A stretch of DNA of 64,000 nucleotides from Dechloromonas hortensis (GTDB lineage: Bacteria > Pseudomonadota > Gammaproteobacteria > Burkholderiales > Rhodocyclaceae): the NCBI RefSeq assembly GCF_009469765.1, contig NZ_SSSQ01000007.1:1-64000 (forward strand), given 5' to 3'. The position numbers were made by a program, and so were the translations under genes. Within the stretch, counting starts at the first letter, position 1. Every line of letters starts with the position of its first letter. The notes below the pieces were generated by a model. It did not search any database and was not told where the DNA came from. It worked only from the letters and a program-made list of their open reading frames with translations. Positions 53,840 to 63,104 of this stretch are shown here, one piece after another.

Positions 53840-54703
53840 ATGAGTACAAACCGAAACATCACCATCGCCGTTCTTGGCACTGGCCTGATCGGCGCCCCGG
53901 TCGCACGTAATCTTCACAAGCAGGGGTTCAAGGTGCATGCTTGGAATCGCACCGCTGCCAAGGCTCTGGCGCTGGTCGCGGACGGTATCCTGGCATTCGA
54001 CAATCCAGCCGATGCGGTGGATGGTGCCGACATCATCGTGACCGTGCTCAAGGACGGCCCCAGCGTCGAGCAGGCGATGCGGGCGGCTGCGCCGGCCTTG
54101 GGCAAGGGGGCCATCTGGTTGCAATTGAGTACGGTGGGCATCGAGGGCATTGACGCCCTGGCAGCATTGGCCGCAGAGCAAGGGCTGGTGTTCTACGACG
54201 CGCCGGTGCAGGGTACCCGCCAACCTGCTGAACTGGCGCAACTTATCATCCTGGCATCTGGACCGGTCGAGCAGCGCGAAGCCGCCCAGGCTGCCTTCGA
54301 TGCTATTGGCAGGCGGACCTTGTGGGTGTCGGCACAAACAGGCGCCAGCAGTCGCCTCAAGCTCGCACTCAACAACTGGGCCTTTGCGCTGACCCATGGT
54401 CTGGCTGAAAGCCTAGTGCTGGCTAAGGGGCTGGGTATCGATCCCGCACTAGTCGTGGATGTAGTCACGGGGGGACCGATGGACAGCGGCTATTTCCAGG
54501 TCAAGGCTGCCGCGATCCTGGCCGAGAACTACGCCGCCAGCTTCTCTATCGCCAATGCAGTAAAAGATGCTCGGCTGGTGGTCGATGCCGCCAGCCATGT
54601 TGGTGTGCATATGGATGCGGCACAGGCTGGCCTCCGGCGCTTTGAGCGCGCTCTGGAAGCGGGACACGGCGACAAGGACATGGCGGCGTCCTATCTCGCC
54701 TGA
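53840..54703 (+). CDS. NAD(P)-dependent beta-hydroxyacid dehydrogenase family protein
   Basis: A 287-residue two-domain oxidoreductase of the 3-hydroxyisobutyrate dehydrogenase/imine reductase group. The cofactor loop is VLGTGLIGAPVARNL (about 11-25), and the central helix keeps the catalytic Lys in RLKLALNNW. The substrate loop reads DAPVQGTRQPAE, different from the usual PVSGG, so the substrate may be atypical. It is the first gene after operator 2, with AAAGGAG before ATG 53840. Codon use is less GC-biased than the chromosome around it. Confidence 0.88.
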   Translation: MSTNRNITIAVLGTGLIGAPVARNLHKQGFKVHAWNRTAAKALALVADGILAFDNPADAVDGADIIVTVLKDGPSVEQAMRAAAPALGKGAIWLQLSTVGIEGIDALAALAAEQGLVFYDAPVQGTRQPAELAQLIILASGPVEQREAAQAAFDAIGRRTLWVSAQTGASSRLKLALNNWAFALTHGLAESLVLAKGLGIDPALVVDVVTGGPMDSGYFQVKAAAILAENYAASFSIANAVKDARLVVDAASHVGVHMDAAQAGLRRFERALEAGHGDKDMAASYLA

Positions 54704-54718
54704 GCCGATGAACGCAAT

Positions 54719-55936
54719 ATGAGCATCCTGAATTCTGAAAAGCCTGTGCAAGCGTCGGTTGCTAGCGCCGAGGGGCTGCCTATTGGAAACCTGCTGGCGT
54801 TCACGATGGCGGGTTTTCTCGCCATCATGACCGAGACTATGCCCGCCGGCCTGTTGCCACAGATTGGCCAGGGGCTGGGCGTGTCCGAAGCCTTCGCAGG
54901 CCAATTGGTCACACTTTATGCGCTCGGGTCGGTGCTGGCGGCCATCCCGGTTGTTGCCGCCACCCGCAGTTGGAACCGCAGGTCGCTGTTCCTGTTGGCG
55001 ATCGGCGGCCTGTTGGTGTTCAACACCATCACGGCCTTGTCTACAAGCTACGGTTTGACCTTAGCCGCACGCTTTATCGCGGGCATGGCGGCAGGTGTCG
55101 TGTGGGGTTTGCTTGCCGGTTATGTGCGGCGCATGGTGCCGGAGTGTCTACTGGGGCGTGCGTTGGCGGTGGCCGGTGTCGGTCAGCCCATCGCTTTGTC
55201 CATCGGCGTACCATTGGGAACGTGGCTGGGCAGTTTGTTCGACTGGCGTAGCGTGTTCTGGATCACCTCGGCGCTGTCGCTGTTGCTGTTCTTCTGGGTC
55301 CGGCTGGCGGTGCCGGATTTTGCCGGCCAGTCAGCCAAGCAGAAGATCCCGATCAGGCGCATCTTCCTGATGCCCGGCATTCGTCCTGTACTGCTGGCAT
55401 TATTCGCCTGGATACTGGCGCACAACATTCTCTACACATATATCGCGCCCTTCCTCGTATCTGTCGGCCTGGGACAACGGGTGGATGCCGTGCTGTTGCT
55501 GTTTGGCGTATCGTCCATCGCGGGGATCTGGATCACCGGCCTGCTGGTGGATCGCTGGCTGCGTACGCTGACGCTGTTGAGTCTGGCTGTATTCACCGTG
55601 GCTGCACTGGCGCTTGGCTTCTTCGGTGCGGCGCCATGGATCGTGCTTCTTGGGGTGGCGACGTGGGGAGGGACCTTCGGGGGGGCGCCGACCTTGCTAC
55701 AAACCGCTCTGGCAGATACGGCGGGTGACGATGCCGATGTGGCGCAGTCCATGCTGGTGACGATCTTCAATCTCGCCGTGGCGGGTGGTGGTGTGCTGGG
55801 CGGGGTGCTACTGGAGGCCCTGGGCCCGGCGTCATTCCCTTGGACGATGGCTGTGCTGGCACTGTTGGGCTTATCCGTCGTCTGGTCGGCCAATCGGCAT
55901 GGCTTCAGGCCGGGCCGTCGCGTCGTCGTGTCCTGA
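54719..55936 (+). CDS. DHA1-type MFS exporter
   Basis: A 405-residue carrier with 12 helices. The opening GFLAIMTETMPAGLLPQIGQGLG and GVPLGTWLGSLFDWRSVFW match the drug-proton antiporter (YdhP/AraJ-like) group. It follows the dehydrogenase by 15 bases in the TetR-controlled cluster and probably exports a toxic compound. Codon bias differs from neighbouring chromosomal genes. Confidence 0.88.
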   Translation: MSILNSEKPVQASVASAEGLPIGNLLAFTMAGFLAIMTETMPAGLLPQIGQGLGVSEAFAGQLVTLYALGSVLAAIPVVAATRSWNRRSLFLLAIGGLLVFNTITALSTSYGLTLAARFIAGMAAGVVWGLLAGYVRRMVPECLLGRALAVAGVGQPIALSIGVPLGTWLGSLFDWRSVFWITSALSLLLFFWVRLAVPDFAGQSAKQKIPIRRIFLMPGIRPVLLALFAWILAHNILYTYIAPFLVSVGLGQRVDAVLLLFGVSSIAGIWITGLLVDRWLRTLTLLSLAVFTVAALALGFFGAAPWIVLLGVATWGGTFGGAPTLLQTALADTAGDDADVAQSMLVTIFNLAVAGGGVLGGVLLEALGPASFPWTMAVLALLGLSVVWSANRHGFRPGRRVVVS

Positions 55937-55948
55937 CCGGGTGAATCG

Positions 55949-56818
55949 ATGACCAGAGCTGCGATGAACACCAGCCGCGATGTGGCATTGACTGCGCTTG
56001 CTCCAGTGATCTGGGGATCGACCTATCTGGTGACATCGGAATGGTTGCCTCCAGATCGGCCTTTTACTACGGCATTCTTGCGCGTGCTGCCGGCGGGGGT
56101 ACTGCTGACTCTTTTTACCAGGCATCTGCCCGCACGAGCTGATCGCTGGCGTTTGGGTGTGCTGGCGGCCTTGAACATCTGGCTGTTTCAGGCATTGCTG
56201 TTCGTCGCCGCCTACCGCCTTCCGGGGGGGCTCGCGGCGGTACTGGGTGCCATCCAGCCATTGCTGGTGATGTTGCTGGCGTGGGGCGTCGATCGCCACG
56301 CGCCATCACCTTACTCGGTCGGGGCATGCGTGCTTGGCGTGGTAGGCATGGCCGTTTTGCTATTGTCACCGCAAACCGTCTGGGAGCCGTTAGGTATTGC
56401 CGCTGCCATTGCTGGTGCCGCTTGCATGGCAGCCGGTACCTATTTCGGGTGCCGGTGGCGGATGGATATGCCGGTGCTGGCGCTCACGGGGTGGCAATTG
56501 CTCATCGGCGGGGCCATGCTCGCGCCGGTCGCGTGGCTGGTCGATACCCCGCTTCCGAAGCTGACAGTGTTGCAAGTTTCTGCCTACGCCTACCTGTCAC
56601 TGGCCGGCGCGCTGCTGGCCTATGCCTCGTGGTTCCGTGGCATTACCCGCCTGCCGCCGGTTGCCGTGGCTTCGCTGGGGCTGCTCAGTCCGCTCACTGC
56701 TCTGCTTCTGGGGTGGATTGTGCTCGGCCAATCCATGTCCAGCACGGCAATGGTCGGGCTGGTTCTCGTGCTGGCTAGCATCCTTGCTTTGCAGTTGACG
56801 GCGACGAGGGGGCGCTAG
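55949..56818 (+). CDS. EamA/DMT-family transporter
   Basis: A 289-residue protein with ten helices made of two EamA repeats (about 8-140 and 150-285). The start VIWGSTYLVTSEWLPPDRP is typical of the PecM/RhtA-like branch, which exports amino acids, purines or pigments. It is 12 bases after the MFS gene, so the operon has two exporters of different families. ATG 55949 or 55964 can serve as start. Confidence 0.87.
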   Translation: MTRAAMNTSRDVALTALAPVIWGSTYLVTSEWLPPDRPFTTAFLRVLPAGVLLTLFTRHLPARADRWRLGVLAALNIWLFQALLFVAAYRLPGGLAAVLGAIQPLLVMLLAWGVDRHAPSPYSVGACVLGVVGMAVLLLSPQTVWEPLGIAAAIAGAACMAAGTYFGCRWRMDMPVLALTGWQLLIGGAMLAPVAWLVDTPLPKLTVLQVSAYAYLSLAGALLAYASWFRGITRLPPVAVASLGLLSPLTALLLGWIVLGQSMSSTAMVGLVLVLASILALQLTATRGR

Positions 56819-56864
56819 CAATAGCCTATTTTCTTTCCCAACTTTTTTCTCATCGGGTAATTAC

Positions 56865-57482
56865 ATGATTAGTACAATTCAGCACATCATTGAATCTCGC
56901 ACTTCCGTTAATCACTTTCAGCCGAATCGACGCTTGGGTGATGAGGTGATTGAATCCTTGGTCAGTCAAGCGACCAAATCCCCATCAGCCTACAATATGC
57001 AGAACTGGCGATTCATCGTCGTGCAGTCCGATTCTGCCAAAGGCCGCCTGAAATCAGCAGCCTACGAACAACAGAAGATCGTCGACGCCTCTGTCGCTTT
57101 CATCGTCTGCGGCACCCTGGCAGCACATGTGCAGTTGGCCGCAGCTCTGCAGCCCTGTGTGGAAGCGAACATCATGGAGCAGCAAATGGTTGATGGATGG
57201 GTTGCGCTGGCAAGCTCATCCCATGTCGGAGATCCTGCCTTGCAACGTGATGAGGCTATCCGCTCGGCATCCCTGGCTGCCATGACGCTGATGTTGGCAG
57301 CGCAGGGAATGGGTTTGGGTTCATGTGCTATGAGCGGGTTCGATGCAATGCAGGTTGTTCGGGAGTTTGGACTCTCCGCGACCGAATTGCCGGTGATGAT
57401 CATCGTGGTGGGTTATCCAGCAGCAGGAAATTGGCCACAGAAGCCACGGAAAGCGCTATCGGAAGTTATTTCCGTAGTTTGA
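56865..57482 (+). CDS. Nitroreductase-family flavoprotein
   Basis: A 205-residue FMN enzyme. The N-terminal ESRTSVNHFQPNR and SPSAYNMQNWRFIVVQ form the FMN and phosphate-binding loops, and the C-terminal AQGMGLGSCAMSGFD and IIVVGYP are standard. It reduces nitroaromatics, quinones or similar electrophiles with NAD(P)H. It is the last gene of the TetR cluster, 46 bases after the EamA gene, and a terminator follows. The AT content is higher than in the chromosome around it. Confidence 0.9.
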   Translation: MISTIQHIIESRTSVNHFQPNRRLGDEVIESLVSQATKSPSAYNMQNWRFIVVQSDSAKGRLKSAAYEQQKIVDASVAFIVCGTLAAHVQLAAALQPCVEANIMEQQMVDGWVALASSSHVGDPALQRDEAIRSASLAAMTLMLAAQGMGLGSCAMSGFDAMQVVREFGLSATELPVMIIVVGYPAAGNWPQKPRKALSEVISVV

Positions 57483-57485
57483 GGG

Positions 57486-57517
57486 CGCCGCAATCCGCCT
57501 GCGCTTGCGGCGTTTTT
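57486..57517 (+). terminator. Rho-independent terminator of the TetR cluster
   Basis: CGCCGCA (57486-57492) pairs with TGCGGCG (57506-57512) and five T residues follow. It starts four bases after the nitroreductase stop. Confidence 0.82.
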
Positions 57518-57815
57518 ACCGGATTCTCGGTGGCCCACAACCCGTTGTTAGAAGTGCGGTACGGCGCGCATGAGATGCGCGATGTGCAGAACATCGCCGA
57601 TATCCTGGTCGATCCGAAGGGCGCTCTGCTCTATCGTCGCAAGCGCACCTGCGCGGAGCCGGCGAATCCGCCGAACTCTACAACGTGGATCGCTTCGTGT
57701 TCCCCGAAAGGGCTCGACCAGCTTCCGGCCGACTACCCATCTGCTGGCTTTACCCGGCACCGCCTGAAAAAGCTCGTATTTTGCCGGTCGACCGCCGGAC
57801 TCCGGAAAGTCGGTT
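57518..57815 (+). pseudogene. Frameshifted coding debris, family not recognised
   Basis: About 300 bases with no intact gene. One frame reads VRYGAHEMRDVQNIADILVD and a further 12 residues to about 57650. A +1 shift then gives a sensible continuation (GESAELYNVDRFVFPERARP) to about 57720 and beyond. Two consecutive plausible segments in different frames suggest a disrupted gene fragment at the right edge of the accessory block. I cannot name it. Confidence 0.35.
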
Positions 57816-60266
57816 TCAGGCGGCCTTGCCGAGGCGGGCGGTGAACCAGAAGGTGCTGCCGACGCCCGGCTGGCTGTCCAGGCCGACCTCGCCGCCCATC
57901 AGGCGGGCGAGCAGGCGGTTGATGCCGAGGCCAAGGCCATTGCCGCCAAAGTTGCGGGTGCTGGAGCCATCGACCTGCTCGAAGGCGAGGAAGATGCGTT
58001 GCTGGTTCTCTGCGGCGATGCCGATGCCGGTGTCGCTGACTGCGAAGCGGACGAGAAAATCGTTCTCGCCATCGTCGATGATGCTGGCCGTCAGGCCGAT
58101 GCCGCCGGCACTGGTGAACTTCAGCGCATTGCCCAGATAGTTGAGCAGCATCTGGCTGAGCCGTTCTAGATCGCCGTGCATGCGCTCGGGCAGCGCCGCC
58201 AGTTCGAGTGTTAAGGCTAGTCCCTTGCGGCGAATGCTGTCGGCGATCGCCTCATCGATCCTGGCGGCGAGGTCGGCGCGCGTGAAGTCGGCGGCAACGA
58301 TGGCGAGGCGATTGGCTTCGAGGCGGGCCAGGGTCAGCAGGTCGCGCAGGATCAGGTGCAAATTGTTGGCGGCGGCCAGGATCTTGCCCAGTTTGTCCTG
58401 TTGCTGCGGATCGCTGCTCTTGCGCTGGAGGAGATCGGTGAAGCTGATGATGGCGTTGAGCGGCGTATTGATCTCGTGGCTCATGTTGGCCAGGAAAATG
58501 CTCTTCGCCCGGTTCGCCGTTTCGGCCACCTCCTTGGCCAGCGCCAGTTCGCCGGTGCGCAGGGCGACCTCTTCGGCAAGGTGCTGGCGGTGCATCTCCA
58601 GTTCCTGCAGCATGTGGGTGCGTTCGCTCTGGTCGAAGAACTGGACCAGCAGATGCGGTTCGTTACGCAGGGTGAGGGGAAGGAGCAGGCAGTCGGCCCA
58701 GATTTCCCGGCCGAACAGCGTCACGTAATGCACCGAATGCTTTTTCAGCTCCCCGTCGGCGAGCGCCGCCAGGCATTGGTCGAGCAGGCCGGACTGGCGC
58801 CAGGTACTGAGTTCGCGGAAGTTGAAGCCCATCAGTTGCTGAGGCGTGCAACCGATCAGCGCGGCGTAGTTTTCGTTGCCCAGCACGTACTGGCCATCGG
58901 CACGATAGACGGCGATGGCGACCGGCGAGGCGAGCAAAATCGATTCGGTGGTTAGCGCCATTTCGCGCAGTTGGGCTTCGGCATGCCCGCGCTCTTCGGC
59001 TTCGGCTTGCAGCTGCCGGTTGCTGTCAGCCAGTTCGACAGTGCGGGCGATGACCCGTCGTTCGAGCGTTGCCCGTTCGGCATCCAGCGCCTGCAAGGCC
59101 TGGCGCCGCTGGCGGTTGACCCGGAGCAGGGCGAGAATGAGCAGGCTCTCGACGGCGAACAGCAACAGGCTGCCGATAATCTGCCAGCGATAGTCCTGCC
59201 ACAGGCTGTGCGGCTGGTTGATCAGCTGGCTGCCGGGCGGCAGGTCGCTCCGCTCCAGGCCGAACTGCTGCATCACGGCATAGTCGAAGAGCGGGCTGGT
59301 CGGCGAGGTCATCACCACCGGCAAATTGTCGGCCCGCGTCCCGTCGAGAATCCGCAAGGCCTGTTCGGCAGCGGCCAGGCCCTGATCGCGGGCGGTCAGC
59401 AACTGGCCGCCGATGATCCCGGTGCCCAGGTGGAAGTCCCAGAAGGAATAGACCGGGAGCGGGCTGATCGCGCTGATCAGGCGGCCATTCTCGACCGGGG
59501 TCAGGGCCCGGCCGTTACCGGTATCGCGGGTCTGACCGCTGAGAAAGACCAGGCTGTCCTGGCCCTGCTTGCCGAGTGCGGCCTGGATTTCGGGGAGTGA
59601 AGCATCGTGCAGTTCGAGCAGTTTGAACCTGTCACGGTATTTCGGGAAAACCGTGCTTTCGGCGATCTGCCGGATGCGCTGGCTGCTGGCGTCGCCGCTC
59701 GAGGTGATGAAAACCAGGGTCCGGGTCTGCGGGAACTGTTGGATCGCCAGTTCGACGGTACCGGTCAGTTCGACCTCTTCATTGACGCCGGTGATGTTGC
59801 GGATGCCGTCGAGCAAGGCTGGCCGGAAGCTGTTGTAGCCGCAGAAAACGATGGGAATGTCGGGGAACAGCCGGGCCCGGTGCTTGAGCGCGAAATGGAA
59901 GGCATCGTTGTCGGACAGCATCACCAGGTCGGGCTTGTAGGCCGCGTATTTGCCGGCGAGCAGCGTTGCCTGCTGGTCGCGCAGTGCTGCGTCGGGAAAG
60001 CGGCGGCTGTCGAGATATTCGGTCGATACTTCGATCGGCCGGCCGGCGGCGGCCAGGCGCTCGCGGATGGCTTGCTCAATGCCGTCGCTCCAGGCGTAGC
60101 CCGGATGGTAGGAGTTGATATACAGCACCCGGCTGGTCGTGGTCGCGACCTGTGCCCAACTCAGGCCGCTGAGCAGCGCCAGGCCGAGGCCGAACAGGAG
60201 GCTGAACAATTGGCCAGGATGCTTGGCGCAAGCAGACGTTGTCAGGGGCACGAGAAAATTGGTCAA
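57816..60266 (-). CDS. Sensor histidine kinase with ABC-type binding domain and PAS
   Basis: An 816-residue membrane kinase. The signal-like helix (about 19-38) is followed by a periplasmic ABC sugar-binding-like domain (about 45-335, VLYINSYHPGYAWSDGIEQA), a transmembrane helix (about 362-382), a coiled coil, a PAS domain (about 435-550) and the kinase core (about 580-816). The His is His597 in MSHEINTPLNAI, with Asn where Arg is usual. N-box LLNYLGNALKF and GNGLGLGINRL are intact. There is no regulator gene next to it, so it is an orphan. The start is a TTG at 60266 with GAGG 11 bases upstream; GTG 60251 is an alternative. Confidence 0.88.
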   Translation of the reverse strand: MTNFLVPLTTSACAKHPGQLFSLLFGLGLALLSGLSWAQVATTTSRVLYINSYHPGYAWSDGIEQAIRERLAAAGRPIEVSTEYLDSRRFPDAALRDQQATLLAGKYAAYKPDLVMLSDNDAFHFALKHRARLFPDIPIVFCGYNSFRPALLDGIRNITGVNEEVELTGTVELAIQQFPQTRTLVFITSSGDASSQRIRQIAESTVFPKYRDRFKLLELHDASLPEIQAALGKQGQDSLVFLSGQTRDTGNGRALTPVENGRLISAISPLPVYSFWDFHLGTGIIGGQLLTARDQGLAAAEQALRILDGTRADNLPVVMTSPTSPLFDYAVMQQFGLERSDLPPGSQLINQPHSLWQDYRWQIIGSLLLFAVESLLILALLRVNRQRRQALQALDAERATLERRVIARTVELADSNRQLQAEAEERGHAEAQLREMALTTESILLASPVAIAVYRADGQYVLGNENYAALIGCTPQQLMGFNFRELSTWRQSGLLDQCLAALADGELKKHSVHYVTLFGREIWADCLLLPLTLRNEPHLLVQFFDQSERTHMLQELEMHRQHLAEEVALRTGELALAKEVAETANRAKSIFLANMSHEINTPLNAIISFTDLLQRKSSDPQQQDKLGKILAAANNLHLILRDLLTLARLEANRLAIVAADFTRADLAARIDEAIADSIRRKGLALTLELAALPERMHGDLERLSQMLLNYLGNALKFTSAGGIGLTASIIDDGENDFLVRFAVSDTGIGIAAENQQRIFLAFEQVDGSSTRNFGGNGLGLGINRLLARLMGGEVGLDSQPGVGSTFWFTARLGKAA

Positions 60267-60323
60267 AGTGTTATGCGCCTCAAATCCTACTGCAGAACGC
60301 CCGCTGCCTGCCGGAAAATGGCG

Positions 60324-62015
60324 CTAAGTTGATTTGGTGCCGGACAGCCGTTGCCACAGCCAACTACCGCTGCTTTCCCGGCCGCTCAGCACGTAGTCGA
60401 GCTCATTGGCGTTTTGCAGGGTCAATTCAAGGTTGCGGCGGGCATCGAGCGGGCTGGCCAACAGTAGCTGGTCGCCGGCGAGCAGTTTGAACTCGGCGTC
60501 GGGCAGCAGGTGACAAGCCTCGTTGCGTTCGATGAGCAGCACCACCGCGGCGAGCGGCCGGCTGCGCTCGGTACCGTCGCGCAGGAGGTCGCCGAGCCGG
60601 ATCGTCCGCTCGTGCATCAGCGCCTGCCAGGCGGCCGGAGCCTCCGAGGCATTCAGGCGGGAGCCCCAGAGTGTCGGTGTGCGGCCATCGCACAATGCCT
60701 GCAGTCGTTCGACCAGGGCCCGGCTCCAGCTTTCGTCCTGGCTGTCCAGGGCGGCCAGAAAGCGGGCGAGCAGCGGTGTGGTCAGGATGGCGATCGCTTC
60801 CTGGGCGACGATACGGCTCGGCACCATCGTGAAATCAGCGCCGTAGGCCTGGAACAGCGCGCTGTTGGCGGCGTGGTTCTGGCGCGTGACGACGAACAGC
60901 GACGGCTTCAGTTCGCTTGCGGTGACGGCAATCGACAGATTGTTCACGTCGTTGTCGCTGCCGGCGATGATGCCTGAAGCGGTGGCGATGCCGGCCTGGC
61001 GCAGGGTGCTCGCCTCGGTGCCATCGCCGACGATGCTGCAGTCGGCATCCGGGGCACCCGGGTCGATGATGGTCAGGCGGATGCCGGTTTGTTGCAGGCG
61101 CTCGGCCAGCGCATGGCCGAAGCGGCCGTAGCCGCACAGGATCCAGTGACCGGCCGGTGGCCGGTGCGGTTCGGGAATCGGCGTTTCCGGCAGGCTGGTC
61201 AGTAGTTCGATCAGCCGGAAACGTTCCGGTGCGGTCACCGCCAACGCCAGTTGTTCGGCGAAACGTTCATAAGGGCTGATGATGTGATCGGTGCCGAACG
61301 AAGCCATATTGGCCTTGACCGAGGGTGTGCGGGCACGGGCGATGACCGGGATGGCCGGGTTGAGCAGGCGGACGGCGATTGCGATGGCGAGATTGGCTTC
61401 CTCGTCATTGGTCACGGCCAGTACGCCGCGGCATTTCGGATGCGTCAGCCCGGCCAGCAGCAGGTTGTCCGGTTGGCGGGCGTCGGCGGCGAGGGCCGGG
61501 GTGTCGGTCTTGAAATCCTGGAGGTCGAGTTCCTGGACGCGCAGTTCATCCTTTTCGAGGACGACGAAGGCCTGGCCGATATGGTCGAAACTGCGGCAGA
61601 TCAGGTTGCCGGTCTCGCCGCAGCCGCTGATCAGGTAGAACGGCTCCTTCAGGCGACGGACGCGGCGGGCAAAGCGGTTGGTGGTCAGCGTGTTCTGGAA
61701 GCCCTTGTCCTGGAGCAGTGCGATCAGCGTCACCACCGAGTACGACCAGCCGACGACGGTCAGGTAGATGCAGATCGTCACCCATAGCCGCTGGGCATCG
61801 GAAAAGGCGTTGGGGATTTCGCCGAAGCCGATGGTGGTCGCCGTGTAGCTGATGAAATAGAAGGCGTGGAAGAAGCTGAGCGGGGCGGCCGGCTTGCCGT
61901 CGGCATCGACCCCGGGAACCAGGGTCAGGCCGATGACCGCGATGCCATAGATGACGATGAGCAGGATGATCGGCGCCCGCATGCGCCGGAGGACGAGGAA
62001 GAAGGCGCTGTTCAC
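60324..62015 (-). CDS. Two-helix potassium channel with two TrkA-N (RCK) domains
   Basis: A 563-residue channel subunit. Two transmembrane helices (about 14-34 and 80-101) surround a pore loop with selectivity filter TATTIGFGEIP. A first TrkA-N domain (about 125-240) has LISGCGETGNLICRSF; a second (about 285-400) has WILCGYGRFGHALAERL; TrkA-C-like sequence ends the protein. NAD(H) or nucleotide gating is typical. It begins with GTG 62015 after AGGAGC, nine bases beyond the small membrane protein stop, so the two are co-expressed. Confidence 0.9.
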   Translation of the reverse strand: MNSAFFLVLRRMRAPIILLIVIYGIAVIGLTLVPGVDADGKPAAPLSFFHAFYFISYTATTIGFGEIPNAFSDAQRLWVTICIYLTVVGWSYSVVTLIALLQDKGFQNTLTTNRFARRVRRLKEPFYLISGCGETGNLICRSFDHIGQAFVVLEKDELRVQELDLQDFKTDTPALAADARQPDNLLLAGLTHPKCRGVLAVTNDEEANLAIAIAVRLLNPAIPVIARARTPSVKANMASFGTDHIISPYERFAEQLALAVTAPERFRLIELLTSLPETPIPEPHRPPAGHWILCGYGRFGHALAERLQQTGIRLTIIDPGAPDADCSIVGDGTEASTLRQAGIATASGIIAGSDNDVNNLSIAVTASELKPSLFVVTRQNHAANSALFQAYGADFTMVPSRIVAQEAIAILTTPLLARFLAALDSQDESWSRALVERLQALCDGRTPTLWGSRLNASEAPAAWQALMHERTIRLGDLLRDGTERSRPLAAVVLLIERNEACHLLPDAEFKLLAGDQLLLASPLDARRNLELTLQNANELDYVLSGRESSGSWLWQRLSGTKST

Positions 62016-62024
62016 GCGCAGCTC

Positions 62025-62408
62025 CTAGCGGCGCAGCATCACGGTTTCGACAATGAGGATGATGACCGAGACGACGTTGGCGAAGAGGGCGCCGCCTGAC
62101 AGCGAAACGACGCTGGAGGTGACATGGGCGGTCATGCCGACGCCGGTGACGTGTTCGGCAATGCCCCAGGTGAGGGCGGCGGCGATCAGTTGCAGGTCGG
62201 CGACCAGGCTGGTCGACAGGTGGATGGCGCCGATCTGGGTGCGGTCACCGAACTTGAGGGCAGTGGCGATCAGGCTGACGATCAGCGCGGCGGCCAGTTC
62301 GTAAACGTTGTGCAGTTCCGGTCGCTCGATGTCGCCGATGAAGAAGCCGAAATTGAGGGTGGCGGCGAGGACGATGAAAAAACCAAAAATGACCTTTTCC
62401 AGATTCAT
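62025..62408 (-). CDS. Small four-helix membrane protein (DUF6394-like)
   Basis: A 127-residue protein with four hydrophobic helices (about 5-24, 35-50, 62-88, 102-124). It lies right before the potassium channel gene, and I believe it belongs to DUF6394, a family usually next to RCK-type channels. It may be a channel accessory. The TAG stop is part of the AGGAG site of the channel gene (CTAGGAG). Confidence 0.75.
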   Translation of the reverse strand: MNLEKVIFGFFIVLAATLNFGFFIGDIERPELHNVYELAAALIVSLIATALKFGDRTQIGAIHLSTSLVADLQLIAAALTWGIAEHVTGVGMTAHVTSSVVSLSGGALFANVVSVIILIVETVMLRR

Positions 62409-62441
62409 GGTCCTCTCCCCCGGTTACATGGTGTTAGCGGC

Positions 62442-63104
62442 TCAGCGGTTTTCTACCGGCGCCGTTGCCGGCGGCGGCGTCCGCGCCCCGAGCGCCTGGT
62501 TGTCGATGCGGCGGATATCGGCGTCGGGCAGCACTTCCATCACATTGACCACCTTGCGCACGCCGTCGGTGGTACGGGCTACGGCGACGGCGACCTTGGC
62601 TTCGCGTTCGCTGACGATGCCCATCAGATGGGTGACGGCCTTTTCGGTGACGACCTTGATGTGGTTGGCCGAAATCTGGTTCGAATCGACCAGGCGTGCC
62701 TTGACCTTGGAATCGATGTAGGAGTCGGTGCTGCGCGAGCCGAGCGAGGACAGCGGGCCGATCGTCGTTTCGTTATGGACCAGGCGGACGCCTTCGATCT
62801 TGCCGACGGCTTCGCCGATCGCCTGTTTCGCCTCTTCGCTCGGCACTTCGCCGGTAATCAGCACGATGTGGTTGTAGGAGGTGAAGTTGAGGTGCGAAAC
62901 GTCCTTGTACTGCGCCGGGACGCGCGAGGCGGCCTTCCATTCGGTCGACTCGTCGTCGGTCTGGGTACCGGTCGAGCGGCGGTCGTGGGCGCTCATCACG
63001 CCGACTGCCGCACCGCCGACGATGACGGCCGGGACGCAGCCCTGCAGCATGGGCAGGGCGATGACCAGGGCGGCAGCGCCAAGGCTCAGCTTGAATTTGT
63101 GCAT
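62442..63104 (-). CDS. BON-domain outer-membrane lipoprotein, DolP-like
   Basis: A 220-residue lipoprotein. The lipobox is MLQGC (Cys about 19); two BON domains (about 45-115 and 125-195) have SYNHIVLITGEVPSEEAKQ and SNHIKVVTEKAVTHLMGIVS-like stretches. E. coli DolP (YraP) has this architecture and sits next to the SIS gene diaA; the same order is kept here. DolP supports outer-membrane assembly at division sites. ATG 63104 overlaps the SIS stop by one base; ATG 63107 is equally possible. Confidence 0.88.
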   Translation of the reverse strand: MHKFKLSLGAAALVIALPMLQGCVPAVIVGGAAVGVMSAHDRRSTGTQTDDESTEWKAASRVPAQYKDVSHLNFTSYNHIVLITGEVPSEEAKQAIGEAVGKIEGVRLVHNETTIGPLSSLGSRSTDSYIDSKVKARLVDSNQISANHIKVVTEKAVTHLMGIVSEREAKVAVAVARTTDGVRKVVNVMEVLPDADIRRIDNQALGARTPPPATAPVENR

